Below the pieces are notes generated by a model. It ran no database searches. It was not told the origin of the DNA and saw nothing but the letters and a program-made list of their open reading frames with translations. Shown here piece by piece: positions 7,638-15,315 of a stretch of DNA of 26,643 nucleotides. Made by a program: the position numbers and the translations under genes. The stretch spans positions 1 through 26,643 of the forward strand of contig CAKROK010000026.1 in the NCBI GenBank assembly GCA_934373295.1, read 5' to 3'. This DNA comes from an uncultured Christensenellaceae bacterium. Its GTDB lineage: Bacteria; Bacillota; Clostridia; Christensenellales; Christensenellaceae. Within the stretch, counting starts at the first letter, position 1. Each line of letters opens with the position of its first letter.

Positions 7638-9608
7638 TCAGTTTAATACTATATTCTCACGCATTCGCTCGTTCTTTTCAAGCACCTTTTGCATGAGCGC
7701 ATAATAGGTATCCTTGTCGAATTTCTTTAGTTCATCGATGAGCCGCCGCGCCTGCAAGATGGTCTGCTCGTCAAATTCTATGGAAGAAAATCCGCTCTGC
7801 GCAAGCCCCAAAAACTCACCCGCGCCGCGCTGCTTTAAGTCCTCCTGCGCTATTTTGAAGCCGTCCGAGCACTCCTTAAAGACCTTGAGCCGCGCGTTAT
7901 CCGCGTTCGATACGAGAAAGCACCTCGCCTGCTTATCGCCCCTGCCCACGCGCCCGCGTATCTGGTGCAGCTGCGCCAGTCCGAAGCGCTCGGCGCTCTC
8001 TATCACCATTATATTTGCGTTTTTCACGTCCACGCCCACCTCAATTACCGTAGTGGACACGAGGATATCCGTCCGTCCCGCGCGAAATTCCTCCATTATA
8101 TGCGCCTTTTCCTCCGCCTTCATGCGCCCGTGCAGCAGCGCCGCGTTGAAGCCCAGCTTTTTAAGCTGTGAAAACACCTCCGTCGCGCTCGCGCAGTCCA
8201 GCTCGTCGCTCGGCTCGATCAACGGACATACAACAAACGCCTGGTCGCCGTTTTTTAGTTGCTGCGCGATCCATCTATACATATCCGCGCGCTTGTTTTC
8301 ACGGACTATGGACGTCAAAATCTCCTTTCGTCCCTTGGGGAGCGTATCCAGCACGGACGCGCCCGCCTCGCCGAACATTATGAGCGACAGCGTGCGCGGG
8401 ATGGGCGTCGCGGACATCACGAGCATGTGCGCCTTTGCTCCGTTCTCCAGCACCGCGCGCTGCGCCACTCCGAAGCGGTGCTGCTCATCCGTTATGACCA
8501 GCCCGAGCGCGGGATATTCGATATCCGCATATATAAGCGCATGAGTGCCTATTATAAGGCTTATCTCCCCGTTTTTTACGCCTGAAAAAATCTCTTTTCT
8601 TTTAGATGCATTCACACTTCCCGTCAAAAGCGCGCATCTTTTCCCAAAAATACTTTTGGCGTTTTCATAGTGCTGCTCCGCCAAAATTTCCGTGGGCGCC
8701 ATGAGCGCGGTCTGAGCGCCGTTTTTCATCGCCAGATATGCCGCGAAAAACGCCACGCACGTCTTTCCCGAGCCGACGTCTCCCTGCAAAAGCCTGTTCA
8801 TAGCCTTGGTTTTGCCCATATCCAGCGCTATTTCGCGCATCGCTCTAAGCTGTGAGGATGTCGGCTCAAAGGGCAGTTTTTCAAGATATTCAGTCAATAT
8901 CTCCTCTGAAAACGCTAAGGGCCGTGCAATTTTTGCGCGCAGACTGCGAAGAGAAAGCTCATAGCGCATCATTTCGCGAATGGCCGCCTGCCTCGCGCCC
9001 GCGTCCTTTTGCTCCGTATCTACGGGAATATGCAGATACTCCATCATCTTTTTCACGGGGAGTATGCCGAACGCGCGCTCAAACTCCGTCGGCAGATCGT
9101 CAGTGATCTGCGACTGCGAAAGCGCCTGCTCAACCGCGCCCCTTATCACCCTCTGCCGCAATCCGCCGGACAGGCGATAGACGGGAACGAGCCGTCCCTC
9201 GTCCGCCTCCGTCACTATTTTGGGATTTATCATGCATAAACCGCCGCTTTGCCGCTCTGTGCGCCCGTATATGCGCACGCTCTGCCCCGAAACGAACTGC
9301 TCGAACATATAGCTCTGGTTGAAGTATGCAAAGCTGATATTTCCAGTATCATCGCTCGCGCGAACGTAAAACAGGCTCCTGCTCCTGCCCTGCCTATACG
9401 CCCAGGACTTTCGCTTTACCGTCACCTCAATGACCGCGTCCGTCTTTTCGATAAGCGCGCTTAAAGGTGTGATTTTTCGCATATCGCGGTATTCACAGGG
9501 ATAGTGCTCCAAAAGATCGCCCACCGTGGCTATGCCCATGTCGGCGAGCTTGCTCTGCGTGACCTCGCCTATTCCCTTTAGTTTTGAAACGCTGTCGGTT
9601 AGCTGCAT
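7638..9608 (-). CDS. recG: ATP-dependent DNA helicase RecG
   Basis: Branch-migration helicase that remodels stalled forks and Holliday junctions. The 656-residue product has an N-terminal wedge/OB domain starting with LKGIGEVTQSKLADMGI, helicase motif I GDVGSGKT, DEQH box (ITDEQHRFG), SATPIPRT, and motif VI QIRGRVGRGDKQ near the C-terminus. Length is typical. I chose ATG 9608 (MQLTDSV) with AAAGG upstream. The longer frame from 9650 would begin inside the fakA terminator and adds residues not seen in the family. Its place beside fakA and yloU matches the Bacillus order, here without the sda genes between. Confidence 0.97.
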   Translation of the reverse strand: MQLTDSVSKLKGIGEVTQSKLADMGIATVGDLLEHYPCEYRDMRKITPLSALIEKTDAVIEVTVKRKSWAYRQGRSRSLFYVRASDDTGNISFAYFNQSYMFEQFVSGQSVRIYGRTERQSGGLCMINPKIVTEADEGRLVPVYRLSGGLRQRVIRGAVEQALSQSQITDDLPTEFERAFGILPVKKMMEYLHIPVDTEQKDAGARQAAIREMMRYELSLRSLRAKIARPLAFSEEILTEYLEKLPFEPTSSQLRAMREIALDMGKTKAMNRLLQGDVGSGKTCVAFFAAYLAMKNGAQTALMAPTEILAEQHYENAKSIFGKRCALLTGSVNASKRKEIFSGVKNGEISLIIGTHALIYADIEYPALGLVITDEQHRFGVAQRAVLENGAKAHMLVMSATPIPRTLSLIMFGEAGASVLDTLPKGRKEILTSIVRENKRADMYRWIAQQLKNGDQAFVVCPLIEPSDELDCASATEVFSQLKKLGFNAALLHGRMKAEEKAHIMEEFRAGRTDILVSTTVIEVGVDVKNANIMVIESAERFGLAQLHQIRGRVGRGDKQARCFLVSNADNARLKVFKECSDGFKIAQEDLKQRGAGEFLGLAQSGFSSIEFDEQTILQARRLIDELKKFDKDTYYALMQKVLEKNERMRENIVLN

Positions 9609-9620
9609 ATCAACCTTTCC

Positions 9621-9648
9621 AAAAAAAGCCCGCACGTTATATGCGGGC
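9621..9648 (-). terminator. Intrinsic terminator after fakA
   Basis: On the minus strand GCCCGCA, loop TATAACG, TGCGGGC form a 7-bp GC-rich stem followed by seven Ts. It ends about 13 nt before the recG start, so recG expression needs read-through or a promoter I cannot place. Confidence 0.88.
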
Positions 9649-9666
9649 AAAAAACATTAGTTTAAA

Positions 9667-11310
9667 TTATTCGACCGATATGATGAAGTCATATACCGGC
9701 TGACCGCCGTTAAGCACCTCTACGTCGAAATCCTCATATTTCTCCTCGATGCGCGCCGAAAGCTGTTCCGCGGCCTCTTCCGAGACGTCCTCGCCGTAAT
9801 ATACGGAGATAACGCTGTTTTCATCGGGATCGGCCATCTTTTCGAGCAGCGTGAATACCGCGGTATCCATGTCATCGCAATGCGCGACTATTGCGCCCTC
9901 CAAAATGCCCAAGACCTGTCCCTCGACAATCTTTTCGCCGTTCATGACGGTGTCTCTAACGGCTCTGGTGACCTCTGCAGATTTGACCGCGGCGGCCGCC
10001 TCCTTCATCACCTCGGCGTTATATTCGGCATCCTTGTCCGGCTCAAGCGCGATCGCCGCGGAAAGACCCTGCGGGAAGGACTTCGTGGGGATTACGATTA
10101 TCTCGCAGTCCACAAGCTCCTTGGCCTGCTCCGCCGCTAAGATGATGTTCTTGTTGTTGGGAAGAACTATCACTTTTTGCGCATTAGCCTTTGTGACCGC
10201 CTGCGCGATGTCCTCCGCAGACGGGTTCATGGACTGTCCGCCGCCCACGATCTCATCGACCTGCATGTCCTTTAAAATGTCGCCTAAGGGCGCGCTGGGC
10301 GCGACCGCGACTATCGCCATGGGCTTTTTAGGCTCATGCATCGCCTGCTGTGCGCCGTCCGAAAGCTCGGAGTGCTGCTCCCTCATATTTTCTATCTTTA
10401 TCTTTGATAGCTGACCTAAACGCAGCGCGAGCTGGAGCGCCTTGCCCGGGTCGTTCGTATGAACATGCACCTTTACAAGCTCCGGATCGCCCACGACTAC
10501 AAGAGAATCGCCCAGCGCCAACAGCTTGTCTCTTAACTTGTCGATGGTGTCCTGCGTGACGTTCTCGGAAAGATGGGTGATGAAGAACTCCGTGCAGTAG
10601 CCGAATTTGATGTCCGCCGTGCTGATATCCTGCATAGCGCTCGCCGGCTTTTTCTTGGGAAGCGAGAAATCCAGCTCGCTCGTGACCTCTTCGCCGTCGA
10701 TAGCCATCTTGAAGCCCTTATAAATTACGATGAGTCCTGCGCCGCCGGCGTCCACTACTCCTGCCTCTTTGAGCACAGGCAGCATATCCGGCGTCTTTGC
10801 AAGCATAGCCTGCCCCGCTTCAATGATGCAATCGATCAGGTTTAAAAGGTTCGAGCCGGCAGCCGCCTGTTTCGCGCTTTCCTCCGCCATCGCCTTTGCA
10901 ACCGTTAATATAGTTCCCTCTTTGGGCTTCATGACCGCGCTGTATGCGCATGTCACGCCCGCCTGTACCGCACTTGCGAATTCCTCCGCACCGAGCGTCT
11001 CCGTCTGTCTGTCAATGCCCTTTTCAAAGCCCCTGAAGAGCTGTGAAAGAATTACGCCGGAGTTGCCCCTCGCGCCCTTTAACGCGCCCTTGGAGAGCGC
11101 CACGGCCAGCTCGCCGACTTTATCACTCTCACACGCGTTTACCTCTTTTGCCGCTGAATGCAGCGTCATCATCATGTTTGTGCCGGTGTCGCCGTCCGGG
11201 ACGGGAAATACGTTAAGATCGTTGAGCTTCTGCTTATTGCGCTCAAGATAATTAGCCGCATTAATGACCATCTCCTTAAAAAGACGGGCGCCGATCCTGT
11301 ATTCTGCCAA
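9667..11310 (-). CDS. fakA: DAK2/DegV-like fatty acid kinase catalytic subunit (YloV)
   Basis: Cytoplasmic ATP-dependent kinase that phosphorylates fatty acids held by a DegV-type FakB partner. The N-terminal DhaL domain has the metal/nucleotide motif LNVFPVPDGDTGTNM and the later GARGNSGVILSQLFRG. A middle domain and a C-terminal EDD-like domain follow, giving about 547 residues, typical for YloV. An in-frame TTG at 11328 overlaps the yloU stop as TTGA. However, GGAGG lies just inside that frame, 7 nt before a second TTG at 11310, and starting there gives MAEYRIGARLFKEM, matching the usual family N-terminus, so I use 11310. It is translated from the yloU transcript. No fakB is in view. Confidence 0.93.
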   Translation of the reverse strand: MAEYRIGARLFKEMVINAANYLERNKQKLNDLNVFPVPDGDTGTNMMMTLHSAAKEVNACESDKVGELAVALSKGALKGARGNSGVILSQLFRGFEKGIDRQTETLGAEEFASAVQAGVTCAYSAVMKPKEGTILTVAKAMAEESAKQAAAGSNLLNLIDCIIEAGQAMLAKTPDMLPVLKEAGVVDAGGAGLIVIYKGFKMAIDGEEVTSELDFSLPKKKPASAMQDISTADIKFGYCTEFFITHLSENVTQDTIDKLRDKLLALGDSLVVVGDPELVKVHVHTNDPGKALQLALRLGQLSKIKIENMREQHSELSDGAQQAMHEPKKPMAIVAVAPSAPLGDILKDMQVDEIVGGGQSMNPSAEDIAQAVTKANAQKVIVLPNNKNIILAAEQAKELVDCEIIVIPTKSFPQGLSAAIALEPDKDAEYNAEVMKEAAAAVKSAEVTRAVRDTVMNGEKIVEGQVLGILEGAIVAHCDDMDTAVFTLLEKMADPDENSVISVYYGEDVSEEAAEQLSARIEEKYEDFDVEVLNGGQPVYDFIISVE

Positions 11311-11324
11311 AATCGTTTCCTCCG

Positions 11325-11684
11325 TCAACCGCCGACTCTTATCCCCGATACGATAACGTTTACCGCAAGGACATTGAGACCGGTGATCTTCTCTACATTA
11401 TATTTTACCGTACTGATAATACTGTTCGCAATAGCGCTTATCGACGTGCCGTATTCTACGACGATAAACAGGTCTATTTTGACGTTATTAGTCTGTTCGG
11501 TATATACCTTTACGCCTTTCTTCACGTTTTCCTTTTTTAAGATGTCGTTGACGCTGTCCATGACCTTCTTCGCCGACATGCCCACGACGCCGTAGCACTC
11601 CGTCGCGGTGAAGCCCGCCACGCTCGCGATGAAATCGTCAGTGACTGTTACAGTGCCTTTGTTAGTCTGAAATACTGCGCTCAT
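11325..11684 (-). CDS. yloU: Asp23/Gls24 family protein YloU
   Basis: A small cytoplasmic or membrane-associated protein of 119 residues in the Asp23/Gls24 envelope-stress family. Typical features are GTVTVTDDFIASVAG at the N-terminus, a central ECYGVVGMS, and VDLFI/VVEYG-like strands (here IDLFIVVEYG). The start is ATG 11684 behind AGGAGG; the longer frame from 11744 runs through the promoter. It is the first gene of the yloU-fakA transcript, the same pairing as in Bacillus. Its molecular role is not well defined. Confidence 0.92.
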   Translation of the reverse strand: MSAVFQTNKGTVTVTDDFIASVAGFTATECYGVVGMSAKKVMDSVNDILKKENVKKGVKVYTEQTNNVKIDLFIVVEYGTSISAIANSIISTVKYNVEKITGLNVLAVNVIVSGIRVGG

Positions 11685-11733
11685 ATTTAACCTCCTGCTA
11701 AAATATTGGCTGTACATAAAGCTATACAGTTTT

Positions 11734-11761
11734 ATTATAATCATTTTTTGTGTTTTTTCAA
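11734..11761 (-). promoter_or_regulatory. SigA-type promoter of yloU-fakA
   Basis: TTGAAA (11756-11761), 16 nt, TATAAT (11734-11739) on the minus strand. The start would be near 11727, beside an inverted repeat CTGTA...TACAG (11710-11729). It is back to back with the rpmB promoter. Confidence 0.75.
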
Positions 11762-11810
11762 GTGACTTGACCTTATTTTACGCAATTTCTAAAAAAATTT
11801 GATTTTTCTA

Positions 11811-11839
11811 TTGCCAACACGCGAATAAATTGGTATAAT
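11811..11839 (+). promoter_or_regulatory. SigA-type promoter of rpmB
   Basis: TTGCCA (11811-11816), 17 nt, TATAAT (11834-11839). Transcription would start near 11846, leaving a leader of about 34 nt with AGGAGG at 11865-11870. Confidence 0.85.
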
Positions 11840-11879
11840 ATCTTCTGTTCGAACAAAACTCCTGAGGAGGTGTTAAAAA

Positions 11880-12071
11880 ATGGCTAAGTATTGTGAGATT
11901 TGCAATAAGGGTGTAGTCAGCGGTAACAACGTCTCTCACTCTAATAGAAAATCCAAGAGAAAGTGGGCTCCCAACGTTCAGAGAGTCAGAGTACTCGAAA
12001 ACGGCACGCCCATGAGAAAGTATGTATGCACTCGCTGCCTGAGATCCGGTCTCGTCGAGCGCTACATCTAA
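11880..12071 (+). CDS. rpmB: 50S ribosomal protein L28, zinc-ribbon form
   Basis: A 63-residue ribosomal protein of the large subunit. The N-terminus MAKYCEICNKG and the C-terminal YVCTRCLRSGLV supply two CxxC pairs (C5/C8 and C50/C53), so this is the zinc-binding C+ form. The NRKSKRKWAPN stretch is characteristic. ATG 11880 has AGGAGG 9 nt upstream. It is the only clear plus-strand gene; divergent from yloU and convergent with the spoVM-like gene, as in Bacillus. Confidence 0.98.
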   Translation: MAKYCEICNKGVVSGNNVSHSNRKSKRKWAPNVQRVRVLENGTPMRKYVCTRCLRSGLVERYI

Positions 12072-12094
12072 TTTTTTACACAATATGAGTATTT

Positions 12095-12120
12095 AAAAAA
12101 TCGGCTTAGGCCGATTTTTT
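12095..12120. terminator. Bidirectional terminator between rpmB and the spoVM-like gene
   Basis: AAAAAATCGGC, loop TTAG, GCCGATTTTTT. The core 5-bp GC stem is flanked by A- and T-runs on both sides, so it can stop transcripts from both directions. The stop codon of the minus-strand spoVM-like gene lies inside the T-run. Confidence 0.9.
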
Positions 12121-12187
12121 ATTTTTTCAGGAATAACTTGATAAAGCTCCTTATCAGCTTAGGCGGTTTTACGCAATATACCTTCAT
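12119..12187 (-). CDS. spoVM: SpoVM-like sporulation peptide (22 residues)
   Basis: A very small gene, too short for routine gene calling. The predicted peptide starts MKVYCVKPPK and ends FIKLFLKK; it is a basic amphipathic helix. Against Bacillus SpoVM (start MKFYTIKLPK, 26 residues) M1, K2, Y4, K7, P9 and K10 are identical, including Pro9, which is known to matter for its sensing of forespore membrane curvature. ATG 12187 follows a perfect AGGAGG (12197-12202) with 9 nt spacing. Its position, convergent with rpmB and close to yloU, fakA and recG, matches the Bacillus spoVM locus. In Bacillus SpoVM anchors SpoIVA to start spore coat assembly. The half beyond residue 10 diverges, so the call rests on the N-terminal pattern plus synteny. 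Confidence 0.85.
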   Translation of the reverse strand: MKVYCVKPPKLIRSFIKLFLKK

Positions 12188-12202
12188 AGTTTGACTCCTC
12201 CT

Positions 12203-12349
12203 TTACCTGCATGAGCAGAGAAAAAATATACCTGCGGCTATGAGCACCACGGCAAGCGCGGCAAAAAGCATCTCGCACGGCAGGGACAACAGCAGCAGCA
12301 ATATCCCCGCTATAAGGCAGCATACGCCTATCCCCCTGCATCTTTTCAT
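12203..12349 (-). CDS. Small hydrophobic membrane peptide upstream of the spoVM-like gene
   Basis: A 48-residue product with ATG 12349 behind AGGAGG (9 nt spacing). It has a basic, Cys-containing start (MKRCRGIGVCC) followed by two hydrophobic segments (roughly residues 9-25 and 28-46) and ends CSCR. Its stop codon touches the ribosome binding site of the spoVM-like gene, so the two are translated from one message. I do not recognise a named family. The linkage suggests a role in sporulation, but nothing in the sequence proves it. An in-frame start further upstream at 12391 lacks support. Confidence 0.7.
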   Translation of the reverse strand: MKRCRGIGVCCLIAGILLLLLSLPCEMLFAALAVVLIAAGIFFLCSCR

Positions 12350-12410
12350 CGCGCCGACCTCCTTTACAGCATAATACGCCGCGCAGGGCAAAGGTGTGAA
12401 AAAAAGTCGT

Positions 12411-13133
12411 CTACCCTATCAAAAATTCATCCAGTGCCTTTTTATCCGAGTAAAACACATTCATGTCGATAAACTTCTCCCTGCCCGAAAAGCCCGTCAG
12501 TCTGCCCTTGTCCGAATACTGCCAAAAGCTCCAGCCCATGCTCTCGTTCGGGCAGAAATAAACATCCCTTATCCACAGCGGGTAATCGCGAAAATCTTCC
12601 TTAATATAAAGCTCATATGAGCGCATAGTCGCGTATATCACCGGCCTTTTCCCGTAATGATCCTCCAGCTTTTTTAAAAAAGCGCTCAGCTCGCGCCGGA
12701 CATATTCCCTTTCTGCGGGCGTTTTTTCGTATTTTCCGTAAAATTCGACATCCGCCGCGGGGATAAGCATATCGTCCTTTTTAGGCACGGTTTTTATGAA
12801 ATTATCCGCCTGAGCCTCGCCCGAGCTGTCATAGCTGAAAAAGTGATACGCCCCCGCAATTATCCCGCTTTTGCGCGCGTTTTCGAGGTTATAGGCAAAT
12901 TTTTCGTCTACAAAGCTGCTCCCCTCCGTCGCTTTAATGTACGCAAAGCTGACGGACTGCTCCTTTAGCTCGTCCCAGCTGATATCGCCCTGATGAGAGG
13001 ACACATCCACACCGACTATCTCGTATTTCTGCGCCTCCAAGCCGTTTATGCGAATAATACCCGTGTAAAACAGCAAGACGAAAGCCGCCGCAGCGAGGAT
13101 GCATATAGATGTGATTATAATTTTCTTTTTCAT
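12411..13133 (-). CDS. Membrane-anchored GH25 lysozyme
   Basis: A 240-residue cell wall muramidase. Residues 4-24 form a signal or anchor segment. The GH25 domain follows, with GVDVSSHQGD (Asp43), FAYIKATEG, GAYHFFS, the catalytic AADVEF motif (Asp128, Glu130), WSFWQYSD and a terminal IDMNVFYSD. No wall-binding repeats are present. The gene begins 10 nt after the recN terminator and I see no convincing ribosome site before the ATG at 13133. It precedes the membrane peptide and spoVM-like genes by 61 nt. Function as a peptidoglycan hydrolase is well supported; a role in spore formation is only suggested by position. Confidence 0.92.
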   Translation of the reverse strand: MKKKIIITSICILAAAAFVLLFYTGIIRINGLEAQKYEIVGVDVSSHQGDISWDELKEQSVSFAYIKATEGSSFVDEKFAYNLENARKSGIIAGAYHFFSYDSSGEAQADNFIKTVPKKDDMLIPAADVEFYGKYEKTPAEREYVRRELSAFLKKLEDHYGKRPVIYATMRSYELYIKEDFRDYPLWIRDVYFCPNESMGWSFWQYSDKGRLTGFSGREKFIDMNVFYSDKKALDEFLIG

Positions 13134-13142
13134 GATACATTC

Positions 13143-13169
13143 AAAAAGGCACGATGATATAATCGTGCC
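13143..13169 (-). terminator. Intrinsic terminator after recN
   Basis: On the minus strand GGCACGAT, loop TATATC, ATCGTGCC form an 8-bp stem followed by five Ts. It closes the nadK-argR-recN transcript. Confidence 0.88.
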
Positions 13170-13178
13170 CTATTCCCC

Positions 13179-14855
13179 CTACAAATTTTTCTTAAACTCG
13201 TCGCACTGCGCGATAAGCTCGCCCGCATGGGCCAAAGCCGTCTGCGTCGCGTCGCCGCCCGTAAGCCGCGCGACCTCCTCGCTTTTGAGCCGCGCATCCA
13301 GCTTTTTGAGCTCGGTCTTGCTGCCCCTATCGTCCACGGACTTTTCAATCAAGAAGTTGTCGTCCGCCATCGCGGCGATCTGCGGAAGATGCGAGACGCA
13401 TATGACCTGCCGTTCACGCGCAATCTTCGCCATCTTCTGCGCAACTACTGTCGCCATCCTGCCGCTGATGCCCGTGTCGATCTCGTCAAATATGAGCGTG
13501 CCTACCTCCTGCCGCGTCGCCATGATGCCCTTGAACGCGAGCATTATTCGGGACGCCTCGCCGCCGGACGCGACCTTTACGAGCGGCTTGGGCGGCTCGC
13601 CCACGTTGAGCGAGACGAAAAACTCCGCGTCGTCACAGCCCGTTTTTGAGGGCTTTACCGATAACAGCTCGACAGAAAAGCGCGCCGCGCTCATGCCCAG
13701 CTCTCTAAGCTCAATGTCGATAAGCTCGCTCAATCTATCCGCGCCTTTTTTTCTCATTGCGGTCAACTCCGCACAGCTCTTATCCAGCGCGTTTTTCGCC
13801 TTTTTTAGTGATTTTTCCAGCTCATCCACGCGGTATTCCATGTTGTTTAATTCGTCAAATTTCGTCTTTATCTCCTCAAGATAATCGAGCACGGCCTGTT
13901 CATCTGCGCCGTATTTGCGCTTTAAACTGCGGATCTTCGCGATCCTGTCCTCCGTGCGCTCAAGCTCCTCCGGGGAAAACGTCATGCTGTCCGCCTTTTT
14001 GGATATCGTGTCTGCGGCGTCCTCAATGTTGTAGTATGCGTCCGTGAGCACGTTAAGCGCGTCGGACAGGCTCTCATCCACCTCACAAGCCGTCTGGAGC
14101 TTGTTTAAGGCGTCGTGCAGGCGCTCCATAACACCGCCGCCGCCGTTTATGTCCTCATGCGCGGCATAGAGGTTTTCCGCGATCTTCTCCGCATTCTGCA
14201 TGATATTGCGCGACGCGGTCAGCTCGTCCTCCTCGTTCGGCAAAAGAGCCGCCTCCTCTATCTCCTTTATCTGATAGGAAAGCATGTCGAGCGTGCGCAG
14301 CTTATCGGCGCTTTGTGAATTGAGCACGTCGAGCTGCTTTTTTATGGAATTATAGTGTGAAAAATCCTGCCCTACCCTGTTTAAAAGATCGTCAGCCTCC
14401 TGCCCGATGAAGCTGTCCAGCATACCGAGCTGATTTGACGCGACCATCACCTCGCGGGATGCGTCCTGCCCGTGGAGGTTTATAAGCCTGCCCATGACCT
14501 CCCTTAAAACCGTCAGTGGAACCATCCTGCCGTTTATTCGACAGACGTTTTTTCCCATAGTCGAAAGCTCGCGGGAGACTATAATATCACCCTCGGCCTC
14601 TATCCCGTGCTCCTGTAAAAAATCAAAAAAGGGCGCGGAATCAGGGAGACTCACAAGAGCCTCTGCATACGCCTTATCCTCGCCGTGTTTTATGAGCTCC
14701 TTATCCGCACGCGCGCCCAAAATAAGGCTCACGGAATCCACGATTATGGATTTTCCCGCGCCCGTCTCACCCGAAAGGACGTTTAATCCCTCGCCGAATG
14801 ATACGGAAAGCTCGCGGATAAGCGCAATGTTTTTAATATTGAGTTCCTGAAGCAT
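13179..14855 (-). CDS. recN: DNA repair protein RecN
   Basis: SMC-like ATPase that acts early in double-strand-break repair. The 558-residue product has Walker A GETGAGKS (29-36), a long helical middle region consistent with an antiparallel coiled coil, and the C-terminal ATPase half with the signature VASGGEASR, Walker B LIFDEIDTGISG and VICVSHLPQIAAMAD. Length is typical. It lies 3 nt after argR, the usual clostridial and Bacillus order, and is the last gene of the transcript. Confidence 0.97.
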   Translation of the reverse strand: MLQELNIKNIALIRELSVSFGEGLNVLSGETGAGKSIIVDSVSLILGARADKELIKHGEDKAYAEALVSLPDSAPFFDFLQEHGIEAEGDIIVSRELSTMGKNVCRINGRMVPLTVLREVMGRLINLHGQDASREVMVASNQLGMLDSFIGQEADDLLNRVGQDFSHYNSIKKQLDVLNSQSADKLRTLDMLSYQIKEIEEAALLPNEEDELTASRNIMQNAEKIAENLYAAHEDINGGGGVMERLHDALNKLQTACEVDESLSDALNVLTDAYYNIEDAADTISKKADSMTFSPEELERTEDRIAKIRSLKRKYGADEQAVLDYLEEIKTKFDELNNMEYRVDELEKSLKKAKNALDKSCAELTAMRKKGADRLSELIDIELRELGMSAARFSVELLSVKPSKTGCDDAEFFVSLNVGEPPKPLVKVASGGEASRIMLAFKGIMATRQEVGTLIFDEIDTGISGRMATVVAQKMAKIARERQVICVSHLPQIAAMADDNFLIEKSVDDRGSKTELKKLDARLKSEEVARLTGGDATQTALAHAGELIAQCDEFKKNL

Positions 14856-14858
14856 ATT

Positions 14859-15308
14859 TTATTTGGTAACAGCTCCCTTGAGGAGCGCCGCAACGTCCCT
14901 CGCCGTGCCCTCCTTTACTGCGGCGAAAATGGTGTTATCCCCCGCAATAGTGCCTATAATATCGTCTATCTGCATATTGTCGATGACCTCTGCCGCGGCG
15001 TTTGCGCTGCCGTTTAAGGTGTTTATGACAACGAGGTCGCCATTATGCTGAATAGACGTGACCGTCTCCTTAAAGACTCTCAGCAGTTTTTCGGTATTAA
15101 AGAGATTCTTCGCCTCGTTAACGGCGTATTTATAGATGTTGTTCTCCGCCTGGACCTTTATGAGGTGCAGCTCCTTTATGTCCCTTGAGATAGTGGCCTG
15201 CGTGACCTTATGCCCCCTCTGCTCTAAAAGCTTGCCCAGCTCCTCCTGCGTCTCGACGTTGTTTTCGTTTATAATCTCAAGAATGACATTGTGCCTGTTG
15301 CTTTTCAT
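14859..15308 (-). CDS. argR: Arginine repressor ArgR
   Basis: A 149-residue arginine-responsive transcription factor. The N-terminal winged helix contains ETQEELGKLLEQRG and VTQATISRDIKEL. The C-terminal hexamerisation and arginine-binding domain contains TIAGDNTIFAA. The ATG at 15308 has AGGAAG upstream, inside the end of nadK. It sits between nadK and recN, a conserved linkage in Firmicutes. It probably controls arginine genes elsewhere; none are in this window. Confidence 0.97.
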   Translation of the reverse strand: MKSNRHNVILEIINENNVETQEELGKLLEQRGHKVTQATISRDIKELHLIKVQAENNIYKYAVNEAKNLFNTEKLLRVFKETVTSIQHNGDLVVINTLNGSANAAAEVIDNMQIDDIIGTIAGDNTIFAAVKEGTARDVAALLKGAVTK

Positions 15309-15315
15309 TTTCTTC

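Noticed and set aside
9609..9650. N-terminal extension of RecG
   Set aside because: It would start inside the fakA terminator hairpin; ATG 9608 has a ribosome site and the family N-terminus.
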